The notes: generated from the letters alone by a model not told the origin. Shown: positions 45,977 to 54,553, counted from the first letter of the stretch. The stretch: DNA of 64,000 nucleotides from Candidatus Gastranaerophilales bacterium (GCA_944323135.1 CALURI010000005.1:62001-126000); one strand, 5' to 3'. Numbers and translations: made by a program.

Positions 45977-47725
45977 TTGAGAGAAAGATTACGAAAAAGA
46001 GAGCCGGAAAACGAAATAGAAAAACGAAGTAAAACATTTGATAAAATAATGGGCTTTTTGCACATATTTTTTGCAATTTTCATGACACTTTTGATAATTT
46101 ATTTATTCTTCATTATGGTCATAGATGTAGGCAAATACAGAGCTAAAGCAAGAAGCCAAAGAGTCGGCAGAATTTTTTCAATGCGCGGAGATATTTTTGA
46201 CAGAAACGGAATAAAACTTGCAACAGATAAAGTTTATTCAGATGTATACGCACACCCGGCAGATTACGACCATTCTCCAGAAGAATTGGCAAAAATATTA
46301 GCTCCGATTTTAAAAATGCCTAAAGATATACTTTTACAAAAATTGAAAAAACCGGGACCTGTTATTACTCTAAAAAAAGATATTGATAGATCAACCGCAA
46401 AAGAAATTGCAAAACTCCATTTAAGAGAAATCAGTCTGGGTAAGAAAAACACAAGAGAATACCCGCAAGGAACACTCGCAGCACATGTTCTTGGATATTA
46501 TAATTTTGATGCTGACATTGCAAACGGGGTAGAATATACTGCAAAAGACAGACTTGAGCACGTAATTAACACAGTAAAATATCAAAAAACTCGTGATGGT
46601 AAGATTATCTATGATTTTACAACTGACCCGGTTGCAACAACAACAAACCCTAAAGGTGAAGACATAACCTTAACCATTGATGCCGCAATACAACACGTTT
46701 GTGAAAAAGAAATCGAAAAAATGGTTAAGGAAAAAGAAGCCCTTAGAGGGACCGTAATTGTAATGAACCCCAAAAACGGAGAAATATTGGCATACGCAGT
46801 TTATCCGACATTTGATCCAAACAATTACAAAAAAGCAACTCCTCAACAGCTTAAAAATTGGACACTGACAGATGTATTCCCTCCCGGTTCAACTTTCAAA
46901 ACAATAACAGTTGCAAGTGCAATGGATTTAGGAAAAATCAATGAGCATTCAACTGTCCTTGATACAGGGAAAACAACAATCGGGAAATGGGAAATTAAAA
47001 ATTACGATTACGACATACACCCGTATCCGGGAAATATTACATTAGAATATTTATTTGAACATTCAAGCAATATCGGAGCAATCAATGTTGCAAAAACAAT
47101 GAGTGCTGCAGAATTTTACGGAGTATTAAAGAAATTCGGATTCGGAGAAAAAACAGGGATAGACTTACCGGGAGAATCCTCAGGGTTGCTGCCTTATTGG
47201 ACTTATTGGGATCAAGGCATTCATGCGACCATGTCATACGGTTACGGAACATCAGTAACAGCAATCCAAATGATTTCTGCAGTTCAAGCACTTGCAAATA
47301 ACGGTGTCAGGGTTACACCTCATATTATAAAATATTCACAAGAAGAATATGACAACAAAATACATCATACACAAGTAATAAAACCTGAAACAGCACAAGC
47401 TATAACGCGACTACTCGCAGCTAGCGTAAACAACGGACGTTCAGTAATCAAAATGGATAAATATAATGTAGCAGCCAAAACAGGAACTTCAAGGAAACCT
47501 AAAGAAGGAGGAAGCGGTTATACTCCGTTTACATATACATCTACAATAGGCTACCTTCCGGCATCAGACCCGCAAATTTTAGTATACGTTATGGTAGACA
47601 GCGCAAAAGTAGGTGCAATATGGGGGAATACTGTTGCAGGTCCTGTTTTCCATGAAGTTACAACACAAGTTGCAAGAATATTAAATATTAAGCCGGATAA
47701 AATTACACCCCAAAAGACAAGATAA
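45977..47725 (+). CDS. Penicillin-binding protein 2/FtsI-type transpeptidase
   Basis: Class B penicillin-binding protein of 582 residues with one N-terminal membrane anchor (about residues 27-50), a dimerisation domain and a transpeptidase domain. Catalytic motifs are SxxK in PGSTFKTIT (about residue 304), SxN in EHSSNIGA (about 363) and KTGTS (about 500). It could be the septal (FtsI) or elongation (PBP2) enzyme. The position just before murE favours FtsI, as in dcw clusters. The start is TTG at 45977, after a GAGGGA site; no ATG is in frame nearby. Confidence 0.9.
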   Translation: MRERLRKREPENEIEKRSKTFDKIMGFLHIFFAIFMTLLIIYLFFIMVIDVGKYRAKARSQRVGRIFSMRGDIFDRNGIKLATDKVYSDVYAHPADYDHSPEELAKILAPILKMPKDILLQKLKKPGPVITLKKDIDRSTAKEIAKLHLREISLGKKNTREYPQGTLAAHVLGYYNFDADIANGVEYTAKDRLEHVINTVKYQKTRDGKIIYDFTTDPVATTTNPKGEDITLTIDAAIQHVCEKEIEKMVKEKEALRGTVIVMNPKNGEILAYAVYPTFDPNNYKKATPQQLKNWTLTDVFPPGSTFKTITVASAMDLGKINEHSTVLDTGKTTIGKWEIKNYDYDIHPYPGNITLEYLFEHSSNIGAINVAKTMSAAEFYGVLKKFGFGEKTGIDLPGESSGLLPYWTYWDQGIHATMSYGYGTSVTAIQMISAVQALANNGVRVTPHIIKYSQEEYDNKIHHTQVIKPETAQAITRLLAASVNNGRSVIKMDKYNVAAKTGTSRKPKEGGSGYTPFTYTSTIGYLPASDPQILVYVMVDSAKVGAIWGNTVAGPVFHEVTTQVARILNIKPDKITPQKTR

Positions 47726-47740
47726 AAAAAGGAGATATAA

Positions 47741-49216
47741 ATGAAACTTGATGAACTTATCGAATATTTAGACTACAAAGATTTAATCAACTTTAAAAAT
47801 ATCGACATAACAGGGATTTCATATAATTCAAAAACAACTAAAAAAGGTGATATCTTTGTATGTTTAGTCGGAGAACACACTGACGGGCATGAATTTGCCC
47901 TTGGTGCAATAGAAAATGGTGCAGCAGCCCTTCTTGTTGAAAAAAAAGTTGAAGGGACAAAAGTTCCTCAAGTTGTAGTATCTTCTACAAGACACAAAAT
48001 TGCAGATATTGCAGACAGATTTTATTCTAGTCCTTCAAAAGGAATAAATCTTATTGGAATTACAGGAACAAACGGTAAAACAACAGTTACTCACTTAATT
48101 CAAAAAATATTTGAAGAAAACGGTCAAAAATGCGCACTTATCGGCACATTAGGATATAAATTATCATCAAACGGGGAATACAGAGATGCCAAACACACAA
48201 CTCCCCAAGCTCCGGAATTGCAAGCAACTTTAAGAATGATTAAAGATGTTGAAAAGATTGATAATGTTGTAATGGAAGTAAGTTCTCACGCACTTGAACA
48301 AAATCGTGTCGGAGGCTGCAGATTTAATGGTGCAGTTTTGACTAATCTTACACAAGATCATTTAGACTACCATATAACAATGGAAAATTACTTCAAAGCA
48401 AAAGCAATCCTATTTAAAAATCTTAAAGAAGGAAACTTTGCAGTAATTAATGCTGATGATGAATACGGTGACAGATTTATAAGTGAAGTTCCTGAAGGGG
48501 TAAGAGTTTTAACATACGGAGTAAGACAGCAAAGTGATGTAATGGCAAGAAACATTAATTTTTCAATGAACGGTGCCGAATTCACATTAGTAGCAAACGG
48601 GAAAGAACATAAAGTCAATCTTCATATGAACGGAATGTTCAGTGTATATAATGTACTTGCTGCAATTACTTCCTCTATTGCAATAGGAATTGATATTGAA
48701 ATTGCACTAAAAGCTCTCCAAAATGTAAAAGGGGTTGCAGGCAGATTTGAAGTTGTTGTAAAAAAACCTCTTGTAATAGTTGATTATGCACACACACCTG
48801 ACGGTTTGGAAAATGTTTTAAAATCCGCAAGAGAAATCACCCCGAAAGACGGCAAACTAATATGCTTATTTGGCTGCGGCGGTGACAGGGATGCCACAAA
48901 ACGTCCTAAAATGGGTTCAATAGCAGAACGTCTAGCAGACAAAATTGTTATAACAAGTGACAACCCAAGATCAGAAGATCCTCAAGCAATAATAACAGAT
49001 ATTATAGCAGGTTTAAAATCAGTAAACACAGAAAGTATAATTGTAGAACCTGACAGAGGTACTGCAATAAGTCTTTTAAAAGCCATAGCTAATAATAATG
49101 ATGTTGTACTAATTGCAGGTAAAGGTCACGAAGATTATCAAATATTAAAAGATAAAACAATACATTTTGATGACAGAGAAGAAGCCAGAAAAGTATTTGA
49201 AGGAAGTGTTATCTAA
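47741..49216 (+). CDS. murE: UDP-MurNAc-tripeptide synthetase (meso-DAP-adding)
   Basis: MurE adds meso-diaminopimelate to UDP-MurNAc-L-Ala-D-Glu. The ATP loop GITGTNGKTTVTH is at about residues 104-116, the carbamylated Lys region is present, and the DNPRSEDP motif (about 407-414) marks meso-DAP rather than lysine specificity. 491 residues is normal. AAAGGAG precedes the ATG, 15 bp after the PBP gene. This shows a DAP-type, Gram-negative-like cell wall. Confidence 0.96.
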   Translation: MKLDELIEYLDYKDLINFKNIDITGISYNSKTTKKGDIFVCLVGEHTDGHEFALGAIENGAAALLVEKKVEGTKVPQVVVSSTRHKIADIADRFYSSPSKGINLIGITGTNGKTTVTHLIQKIFEENGQKCALIGTLGYKLSSNGEYRDAKHTTPQAPELQATLRMIKDVEKIDNVVMEVSSHALEQNRVGGCRFNGAVLTNLTQDHLDYHITMENYFKAKAILFKNLKEGNFAVINADDEYGDRFISEVPEGVRVLTYGVRQQSDVMARNINFSMNGAEFTLVANGKEHKVNLHMNGMFSVYNVLAAITSSIAIGIDIEIALKALQNVKGVAGRFEVVVKKPLVIVDYAHTPDGLENVLKSAREITPKDGKLICLFGCGGDRDATKRPKMGSIAERLADKIVITSDNPRSEDPQAIITDIIAGLKSVNTESIIVEPDRGTAISLLKAIANNNDVVLIAGKGHEDYQILKDKTIHFDDREEARKVFEGSVI

Positions 49217-49219
49217 TCT

Positions 49220-49250
49220 AAAAAAAGAGAGGCTATTGCCTCTCTTTTTT
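49220..49250. terminator. Bidirectional terminator between murE and a pseudopilin gene
   Basis: AAAAAAAGAGAGGC (49220-49233) with GCCTCTCTTTTTT (49238-49250), 4-base loop, runs of A and T on either side. It touches the stop codon of the convergent pseudopilin gene. Confidence 0.9.
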
Positions 49251-49957
49251 TACCAAGGATAATCGTTTCTAATTTCCCAACCGTCAGCCATTATTAATGC
49301 AGCACACCAGCGGCCTCTGGAATTTTTATTGCAAGCGTACATTCCGTTTCCTTTAAGGACATCTCTATCCAAAGTCGAACCGAAATTACCGCTTGTATCA
49401 TTTGTTCCATCAGTTGCAGCATTAACATTATTATACCCCCAAGGTTTAAGCCCGTCTTTTGGACTAAAAGAGAAATGGAACACATCTCGTCCGACTTTAT
49501 TAGGCTTTGCATCTCCGTTTAAATCAACAATAATTGTGGGAGTATAACTATCACCTGCAACGTGATAAAATAATTTTGTTCCATTATTTAATATCCCTAT
49601 ATATGTATCTTCAACAGTTTCTTTAAAACCGCTTGAAATTTTTTCGCCGTTTAACCAATAATAATCAACATTATTTTTATTATCTTGTTTATTTATAAAA
49701 GTTAAATATTTATTGAAATATTTATCAAAAAAGTCTGAGCTATCAAGAGAAAAATCCCAGTATTCCGATTCCCCATTATCCGCTTCAGATAATTGAATTG
49801 CCTGAGCAATTAAAGAATAAGTAGCTTTTAGTTTTACAGCAGTCTGTTTTTTTTGATAATTTTGTATTAAAACAGGCATCGTCATTGCTGCTACAACACC
49901 GATTATCCCCAGAGTTATTAATACTTCTGCTAAAGTAAAACCATTAAATCTTGTCAT
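49250..49957 (-). CDS. Pseudopilin-like protein (GFTLAE family)
   Basis: This 235-residue pseudopilin-like protein starts MTRFNGFTLAEVLITLG. It has DLNGDAKPNKVGRDVF, the Cys pair CNKNSRGRWC and the ending DGWEIRNDYPW. The ATG at 49957 has a GAGG site; a GTG four codons earlier overlaps that site and is rejected. The 5' segment is duplicated at 51.7-52.0 kb. The leader frame (G10) does not stay open into this gene. Confidence 0.86.
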   Translation of the reverse strand: MTRFNGFTLAEVLITLGIIGVVAAMTMPVLIQNYQKKQTAVKLKATYSLIAQAIQLSEADNGESEYWDFSLDSSDFFDKYFNKYLTFINKQDNKNNVDYYWLNGEKISSGFKETVEDTYIGILNNGTKLFYHVAGDSYTPTIIVDLNGDAKPNKVGRDVFHFSFSPKDGLKPWGYNNVNAATDGTNDTSGNFGSTLDRDVLKGNGMYACNKNSRGRWCAALIMADGWEIRNDYPW

Positions 49958-49975
49958 TTTTAACCTCACTATATT

Positions 49976-50021
49976 GTGATGATATATATCACTATTATAA
50001 CATAGGTTTGTAGTTTGACAA
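49976..50021 (-). promoter_or_regulatory. Pseudopilin promoter with 17-bp palindrome
   Basis: Minus strand: TTGTCA (50016-50021), 16-base spacer, TATAAT (49994-49999), one base, GTGATATATATCATCAC (49976-49992). Confidence 0.75.
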
Positions 50022-50043
50022 GCTATTAATTTAGATAAGGAGC

Positions 50044-50091
50044 CTAAAAACGCCCCCCCCCCGACTTTACGGTTCTTAACAATCTTTTCAT
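50044..50091 (-). CDS. Leader ORF with G10 run (15 aa)
   Basis: MKRLLRTVKSGGGRF then TAG, after an AAAGGAG site. The ten G are the complement of 50053-50062, 31 bp before the -35 box. The length and Gly triplet are shared with the other leaders, though the flanking residues differ. Confidence 0.5.
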   Translation of the reverse strand: MKRLLRTVKSGGGRF

Positions 50092-50156
50092 ACGTTGCTC
50101 CTTTCTATTTTTATACTACTTTAACATTTTTTTTTATTTTTTTCAAGATATTGATG

Positions 50157-50168
50157 TATAATTGAATT
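50157..50168 (+). promoter_or_regulatory. Leaderless -10 box of the nagA-like gene
   Basis: TATAAT (50157-50162) and exactly six bases before the ATG at 50169. There is no Shine-Dalgarno. The identical arrangement occurs before ilvD (52004-52015). Confidence 0.6.
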
Positions 50169-51095
50169 ATGAAAACAAAATTATTAATTGAACAACATTT
50201 TCATGGCTGTTTTGGTATTGATTTTAATACCGCATCAGTTGATGATATTTTATATCTTTCAAAAGAAATTTTAAAATACGGGATAGGCGGAATTTTCCCA
50301 ACAATTGTAACCGATTCTGTTGAAAATACAAAACATGCAATTAAGGTTATAAAAGAAGCTTCTAAAAAACAAACCCCTGATATGGCTCGTATTTTAGGAA
50401 TACATTTGGAAGGGATATTCCTTAATCCCGAAAAAAAAGGAATTCACAACCCAAAATATTTCCTGAAACTTACACCTGAAAATTACAAACTTATAGAAGA
50501 TGATTTTATAAAAATTGTAACTCTTGCACCTGAACTAGATGATGGACTTTTAGATTATCTCAAAAAAGGTAAAGATGTAAAAATTCAAGCAGGTCACTGT
50601 ACGGGTGGTAATTTAACAAAATGTACAGGTGCAACACATCTTTTTAATGCAATGTCAGGAATTACCCACAGAGGTGAATCAACAGCACTTTCTGCATTGG
50701 TTAATGACAATATTTATACGGAAATTATCGGGGATGGAGTTCACGTGTCAGATGATGCGCTAAAACTAACATTCAAATCAAAACCTGTAGACAAAGTTAT
50801 TTTAGTAAGTGACAGCCTTCCAATAACCAAAAGTAATTTAAAAGAAATGATATTTGCAGGAGAAAAAGTTTATTATGACGGGGTAAAAGCAACTTCAAAA
50901 GAAGGAACGCTTGCAGGAAGTACAACTTTACTGCCATTCATCATAAAACGACTGGCAAAGCAAAAATTGTTTAATCCTGAATTTATTAACAATCCTTACA
51001 GATATCACAATATTGATCTGAAAGGTTCTGTTGAATGGGATGATGATTGGAATATAAAAAATATTTACCCCCCGAAATCACCACCTATAGCATAA
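50169..51095 (+). CDS. nagA: N-acetylglucosamine-6-phosphate deacetylase-like protein (short)
   Basis: Amidohydrolase-fold protein of 308 residues related to NagA, which deacetylates GlcNAc-6-phosphate. Visible are HFHG (about residues 9-12), the metal-ligand Glu in GIHLEGIFLNP, QAGHCTGG, THLFNAMSG, IGDGVHV and the catalytic Asp in VSDSLP. It is about 70 residues shorter than usual because it lacks the N-terminal small beta-domain and starts directly at the barrel. nagB is not nearby. With murQ at 10.7 kb it would extend muramic acid recycling. Its 3' end overlaps the convergent pseudopilin gene by 31 bp. Confidence 0.82.
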   Translation: MKTKLLIEQHFHGCFGIDFNTASVDDILYLSKEILKYGIGGIFPTIVTDSVENTKHAIKVIKEASKKQTPDMARILGIHLEGIFLNPEKKGIHNPKYFLKLTPENYKLIEDDFIKIVTLAPELDDGLLDYLKKGKDVKIQAGHCTGGNLTKCTGATHLFNAMSGITHRGESTALSALVNDNIYTEIIGDGVHVSDDALKLTFKSKPVDKVILVSDSLPITKSNLKEMIFAGEKVYYDGVKATSKEGTLAGSTTLLPFIIKRLAKQKLFNPEFINNPYRYHNIDLKGSVEWDDDWNIKNIYPPKSPPIA

Positions 51096-51805
51096 TCTGT
51101 ATAAGGCTGAACTTTATCATAATTCAATATATAATTAAGATCACCTTCTGATTCCATAAAAGTTATTCTATTTTGATATATTTGAAAATTAAAGACATCA
51201 GATCCAACACGGTTAGGTCCCCTGCTCCCATTTGTGTCAATCTTTATACGTCCGCATCTATTCGATGTATGCTGTGTTGTTTGATAAGTCCCGTCAGGAT
51301 TTTTTATATAATTTCCATTACTATCTGTATTAATAGATTCCCAATTATAAAAACAACTGCCAGAAGATGTAGTTTCACGAGACAAAGCAACAATAGCACC
51401 ATCATTTAAAAGCATTGCATCTCCCCACATAATAGAAGACGCGTTTTTCCCACCCCCGTCATTTTGAGGTTCAATAGATTTAATTTTGTAAGACAAATTA
51501 CATTTCTGTTTCCCATTTTGTTTACATAGCATAGCATTATTAAAATATTTTGAAAATTCTGCCAGAATTTCTTCATTAGATTTTGATGCATCCATTAAAG
51601 TTGAATAATCACCTAAAGATTCATTATCGGTATTATATGCATTAATAGCATTCATAACTACAGAATAAGTCCTCTTAGCTCTTGTAACAAGCTCCTTTTC
51701 TTTATAATTTGCAATTAAACTCGGCAATGTCATTGCAGCTACAACACCGATTATCCCCAGAGTTATTAATACTTCTGCTAAAGTAAAACCATTAAATCTT
51801 GTCAT
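51065..51805 (-). CDS. Pseudopilin-like protein (GFTLAE family), altered C-terminus
   Basis: This 246-residue pseudopilin-like protein starts MTRFNGFTLAEVLITLG and contains DTNGSRGPNRVGSDVF. It lacks the C-terminal Cys pair and the DGW...YPW ending of most relatives, and instead ends in YTDYAIGGDFGG inside the 3' end of the nagA-like gene. That suggests the original C-terminus was lost or replaced. The start at 51805 follows an AAGGTTAAGA stretch. With G10 the leader start at 51943 reads in frame into this gene. Confidence 0.84.
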   Translation of the reverse strand: MTRFNGFTLAEVLITLGIIGVVAAMTLPSLIANYKEKELVTRAKRTYSVVMNAINAYNTDNESLGDYSTLMDASKSNEEILAEFSKYFNNAMLCKQNGKQKCNLSYKIKSIEPQNDGGGKNASSIMWGDAMLLNDGAIVALSRETTSSGSCFYNWESINTDSNGNYIKNPDGTYQTTQHTSNRCGRIKIDTNGSRGPNRVGSDVFNFQIYQNRITFMESEGDLNYILNYDKVQPYTDYAIGGDFGG

Positions 51806-51823
51806 TCTTAACCTTGTTATATC

Positions 51824-51869
51824 GTGATGATATATATCACTATTATAACATAGGTTTGTAATTTGATAA
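51824..51869 (-). promoter_or_regulatory. Pseudopilin promoter with 17-bp palindrome
   Basis: Minus strand: TTATCA (51864-51869), 16-base spacer, TATAAT (51842-51847), one base, GTGATATATATCATCAC (51824-51840). Confidence 0.72.
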
Positions 51870-51891
51870 GCTATTAATTTAGATAAGGAGC

Positions 51892-51939
51892 CTAAAAACG
51901 CCCCCCCCCCGATTTTACGGTTCTTAAAAATCTTTTCAT
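51892..51939 (-). CDS. Leader ORF with G10 run (15 aa), overlapping second start
   Basis: MKRFLRTVKSGGGRF then TAG. The ten G are the complement of 51901-51910. A second ATG four bases earlier (51943) shares the AAAGGAG site but is in another frame. With ten G that frame (MYEKIFKNRKIGGGAF...) stays open into the pseudopilin gene. One ribosome site therefore serves both a short peptide and a possible 292-residue fusion. Confidence 0.45.
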   Translation of the reverse strand: MKRFLRTVKSGGGRF

Positions 51940-52015
51940 ACATTGCTCCTTTCTACTCTTATACTACTTTAACATTTTTTTTATTTTTTTCAAGATATTG
52001 ATGTATAATTGAATT

Positions 52016-53665
52016 ATGAAAAGCGATAATATTAAAAAAGGAATTGCCAGAACTCCGCACCGCGGACTTTTAATGGCAACAGGCGTTAGCAAAAAAAATA
52101 TGAATGCTCCATTTATTGGAATAGCAAGCTCTTTTTCGGATTTAGTTCCGGGGCATATTTCAATGCGGGATTTGGAAAGACAAATAGAAAAAGGAATTCA
52201 CACCGGCGGAGGACAAGCTTTTGTTTTTGGAGTTCCTGCCGTATGTGACGGAATCGCAATGGGACACAGTGGAATGAGATATTCTCTCCCATCAAGAGAT
52301 TTGATTGCGGATTGCATAGAAACAGTTGCCCAAGCTCATCAACTTGACGGAATTATATTGCTTTCAAATTGCGATAAGATTACTCCGGGAATGCTTATTG
52401 GAGCTTTGCGCTTAAATATTCCGGCAATTCTTGTAACAGCAGGGCCAATGCTTGACGGAGAATGCAGAGGACAAAATAAATTAACAATGGTTACAGGTTC
52501 TTTTGAGGCTGTCGGAAGATACAGAAAAGGAGAAATATCTGAAGAAGAACTTCTAGCCTTAGAAGAAGAATCCTGTCCTTCGGCAGGTTCCTGTCAGGGT
52601 ATGTACACTGCAAACACTATGGCCTGCCTTGCTGAGATTATGGGGATGAGCCTTCCTTATTGTGCTTCTTCATCGGCAGTTTCTTCAAAGAAAAGAAGAA
52701 TAGCATTTGAAAGCGGAATTCAGATTGTAGAACTTGTAAAACGAAATTTAAAACCTTCTGATATTATAACAAAAGAAAGCCTCAGAAATGCAATTATTGC
52801 AGATTTGGCACTTGGCGGTTCTACAAATACATTTTTACACATTCTTGCAATCGCAAATGCAGGAAATATTAATATAACCCTAAATGATTTTGAAGAATTG
52901 AGCAAACAAATTCATCAAATAGTAAAAATTAACCCGTCATCAACTTTAACAATGGCAGATTTTCACAATGCAGGAGGCGTTCCTGCGATTTTGAAATCCC
53001 TTGACAAACATCTTACAGCAGGGAAAACAGTATCTGGATTTTCTACAAAAGAAATCGCAAAACAAGCTTATAAAGATGATTCTATTATTCCTGATTACGA
53101 CCAATCCAGCTATACTGAAGCAGGACTTGCAGTTTTATACGGCAATCTTGCAAAAGACGGTTGTGTAATAAAAACCTCAGGTGTCGCACCTGAATGCAGA
53201 ACATTTGAAGGAACTGCAAAAACCTTTGATAGCGAAGAAGAAGCTATGGCAGCGCTTGAAAATGACAAAATAAAAGAAGGAGATGTAATAGTAATTCGCT
53301 ATGAAGGCCCCAAAGGAGGTCCAGGTATGAGAGAGATGCTTGCACCAACCTCACTGCTTGTAGGCAAAGGCTTGGGAAAAAAATGCGCACTTATCACAGA
53401 CGGAAGATTCTCAGGCGCTACAAGAGGAATTTGCGTAGGTCATATTTGTCCGGAAGCCGCAAACGGGGGGACAATAGCTTTAATAGAAAATGGAGACAAA
53501 ATAAAAATAGATATTCCTAATCGTTCAATAGAGCTTCTTATTTCAGATAATGAACTTGACAAACGCAAAGAAAAATTAAAAACGTTTGAACCAAAAATTA
53601 AATCAGGCTACTTGTATAAATACGCAAATAACGTACAAGATGCTTCTCATGGTGCAATCGTTTAA
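52016..53665 (+). CDS. ilvD: Dihydroxy-acid dehydratase
   Basis: IlvD converts dihydroxy acids to 2-oxo acids in valine, leucine and isoleucine synthesis and carries an Fe-S cluster. Cluster cysteines are in [11 protein letters not shown] (about residues 116-126) and [12 protein letters not shown] (about 191-202), and [19 protein letters not shown] is near the C-terminus. 549 residues is typical. No other branched-chain gene is nearby. There is no Shine-Dalgarno: TATAAT (52004-52009) ends six bases before the ATG. Its promoter region is part of the duplicated pseudopilin cassette. Confidence 0.95.
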   Translation: MKSDNIKKGIARTPHRGLLMATGVSKKNMNAPFIGIASSFSDLVPGHISMRDLERQIEKGIHTGGGQAFVFGVPAVCDGIAMGHSGMRYSLPSRDLIADCIETVAQAHQLDGIILLSNCDKITPGMLIGALRLNIPAILVTAGPMLDGECRGQNKLTMVTGSFEAVGRYRKGEISEEELLALEEESCPSAGSCQGMYTANTMACLAEIMGMSLPYCASSSAVSSKKRRIAFESGIQIVELVKRNLKPSDIITKESLRNAIIADLALGGSTNTFLHILAIANAGNINITLNDFEELSKQIHQIVKINPSSTLTMADFHNAGGVPAILKSLDKHLTAGKTVSGFSTKEIAKQAYKDDSIIPDYDQSSYTEAGLAVLYGNLAKDGCVIKTSGVAPECRTFEGTAKTFDSEEEAMAALENDKIKEGDVIVIRYEGPKGGPGMREMLAPTSLLVGKGLGKKCALITDGRFSGATRGICVGHICPEAANGGTIALIENGDKIKIDIPNRSIELLISDNELDKRKEKLKTFEPKIKSGYLYKYANNVQDASHGAIV

Positions 53666-53668
53666 ATC

Positions 53669-53697
53669 TTGACAAAAAATAAAAAATAGTAAATAAT
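53669..53697 (+). promoter_or_regulatory. Promoter of the C10 leader ORF
   Basis: Consensus TTGACA (53669-53674), a 17-base spacer, then AATAAT (53692-53697). It would transcribe the leader ORF at 53730 and run on into the pseudopilin gene. Confidence 0.65.
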
Positions 53698-53729
53698 AAA
53701 AGTGTTGGAAGCATAAGAGGAGTTGAAAA

Positions 53730-53783
53730 ATGAGATATAATAAAGCTTTTGAGATTGCCCCCCCCCCGAAAGCTCAAGTGTAA
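53730..53783 (+). CDS. Leader ORF with C10 run (17 aa, proline triplet)
   Basis: MRYNKAFEIAPPPKAQV then TAA, after an AGAGGAG site. The run here is ten C on the coding strand (53758-53767), giving Pro-Pro-Pro instead of Gly-Gly-Gly. Proline triplets stall ribosomes unless EF-P acts, so this peptide could couple translation to downstream expression. Length variation of the run would also shift the frame. Confidence 0.5.
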   Translation: MRYNKAFEIAPPPKAQV

Positions 53784-53804
53784 GAAGAACTTTAACTAAT
53801 CCCC

Positions 53805-53851
53805 TTTACAAAGGAAAAATAATATGCAATAATAGTGATATGAAACATCAC
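53805..53851 (+). promoter_or_regulatory. Pseudopilin promoter with palindrome spanning the start codon
   Basis: TTTACA (53805-53810), a 17-base spacer ending in TGC, AATAAT (53828-53833), one base, then GTGATATGAAACATCAC (53835-53851). The ATG at 53840 lies inside the palindrome, six bases after the -10 box. Confidence 0.72.
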
Positions 53852-54532
53852 AAATTTGCATCCGGTTTTACTTTAGCAGAAGTTTTAATTACTCTTGGAA
53901 TTATTGGAGTAGTGGCTGCATTAACTATGCCTTCTTTAATTGTTAATTATCAAAAAAAACAAACTGTGGCACAGTTAAAAAAAGTTTACTCAACACTTTC
54001 ACAAGCCTATGAGATGTCAAAAAATGAAAACGGACCTTCAGAATACTGGATTGACAGTACTACGGCAATTAATACCGAAAACGTAAAAAAATATGTACAA
54101 AAATTCTGGTTACCATATTTTAAATCAATACAAGAATGCAGTAAGTCCGGAGATTGTAATTATGATGCAAATGCAAAAACTCCAAGTGGAAATGGTAATC
54201 TAGCTTTAACAGGTAACAACAGATATACAATAATTTTAAGCGATGGAACTCTCATAGCATTTGTTCCTTTCTCTTGGGATGCAGATGCCGAAACACAATA
54301 TTGGGGTAGTAGCCAAAGATTTTATATAGATTTAAATGGAGCAAAAAGACCTAATATAATCGGTAAAGACGTATTTATATTATGGATAAATAACGATAAA
54401 ATATCTGGAAACTGTCAAACAAATAAAGAAGAAAATATAAATGCTGAATGCAGTAAAACAGGTAAATGTCAATGTTGTTCAGGGAAAATTATAAGAGACG
54501 GCTGGGAAATAAGAGATGATTATCCTTGGTAA
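53840..54532 (+). CDS. Pseudopilin-like protein (GFTLAE family), leaderless
   Basis: This 230-residue pseudopilin-like protein has leader MKHHKFASG and cleavage before FTLAEVLITLG. It contains DLNGAKRPNIIGKDVF, a Cys-rich segment CSKTGKCQCC and the ending DGWEIRDDYPW. It is the only copy here on the plus strand and the only one with a C-run leader. The start codon lies inside the GTGAT-N7-ATCAC palindrome and six bases after the -10 box, so a protein bound there would cover both transcription and translation starts. Confidence 0.86.
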   Translation: MKHHKFASGFTLAEVLITLGIIGVVAALTMPSLIVNYQKKQTVAQLKKVYSTLSQAYEMSKNENGPSEYWIDSTTAINTENVKKYVQKFWLPYFKSIQECSKSGDCNYDANAKTPSGNGNLALTGNNRYTIILSDGTLIAFVPFSWDADAETQYWGSSQRFYIDLNGAKRPNIIGKDVFILWINNDKISGNCQTNKEENINAECSKTGKCQCCSGKIIRDGWEIRDDYPW

Positions 54533-54553
54533 TTTCCGTGCTATCATAATAGT

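Larger units (their letters stand above)
49890..50171. repeat. Duplicated cassette, copy 1 (pseudopilin 5' end to divergent promoter)
   Basis: About 280 bp is nearly identical to 51738-52018. It covers the pseudopilin 5' codons, palindrome, promoter, G run and leader ORF, and continues to the leaderless promoter and ATG of the divergent gene, nagA-like here and ilvD in the other copy. Confidence 0.82.
51738..52018. repeat. Duplicated cassette, copy 2 (pseudopilin 5' end to divergent promoter)
   Basis: This matches 49890-50171 over about 280 bp, including the divergent leaderless promoter, here driving ilvD. One base in a T-run and a few substitutions differ. Confidence 0.82.

Noticed and set aside
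51065..51095. Frameshift or assembly error at the nagA-like/pseudopilin overlap
   Set aside because: Both frames are intact to their stops; the overlap is unusual but needs no error to explain it.
23303..53767. Poly-G/C runs as assembly or sequencing artefacts
   Set aside because: They recur at the same place in six cassettes, within leader ORFs that have ribosome sites, at a near-fixed distance from promoters. The exact run length (10 or 11) may still be uncertain.
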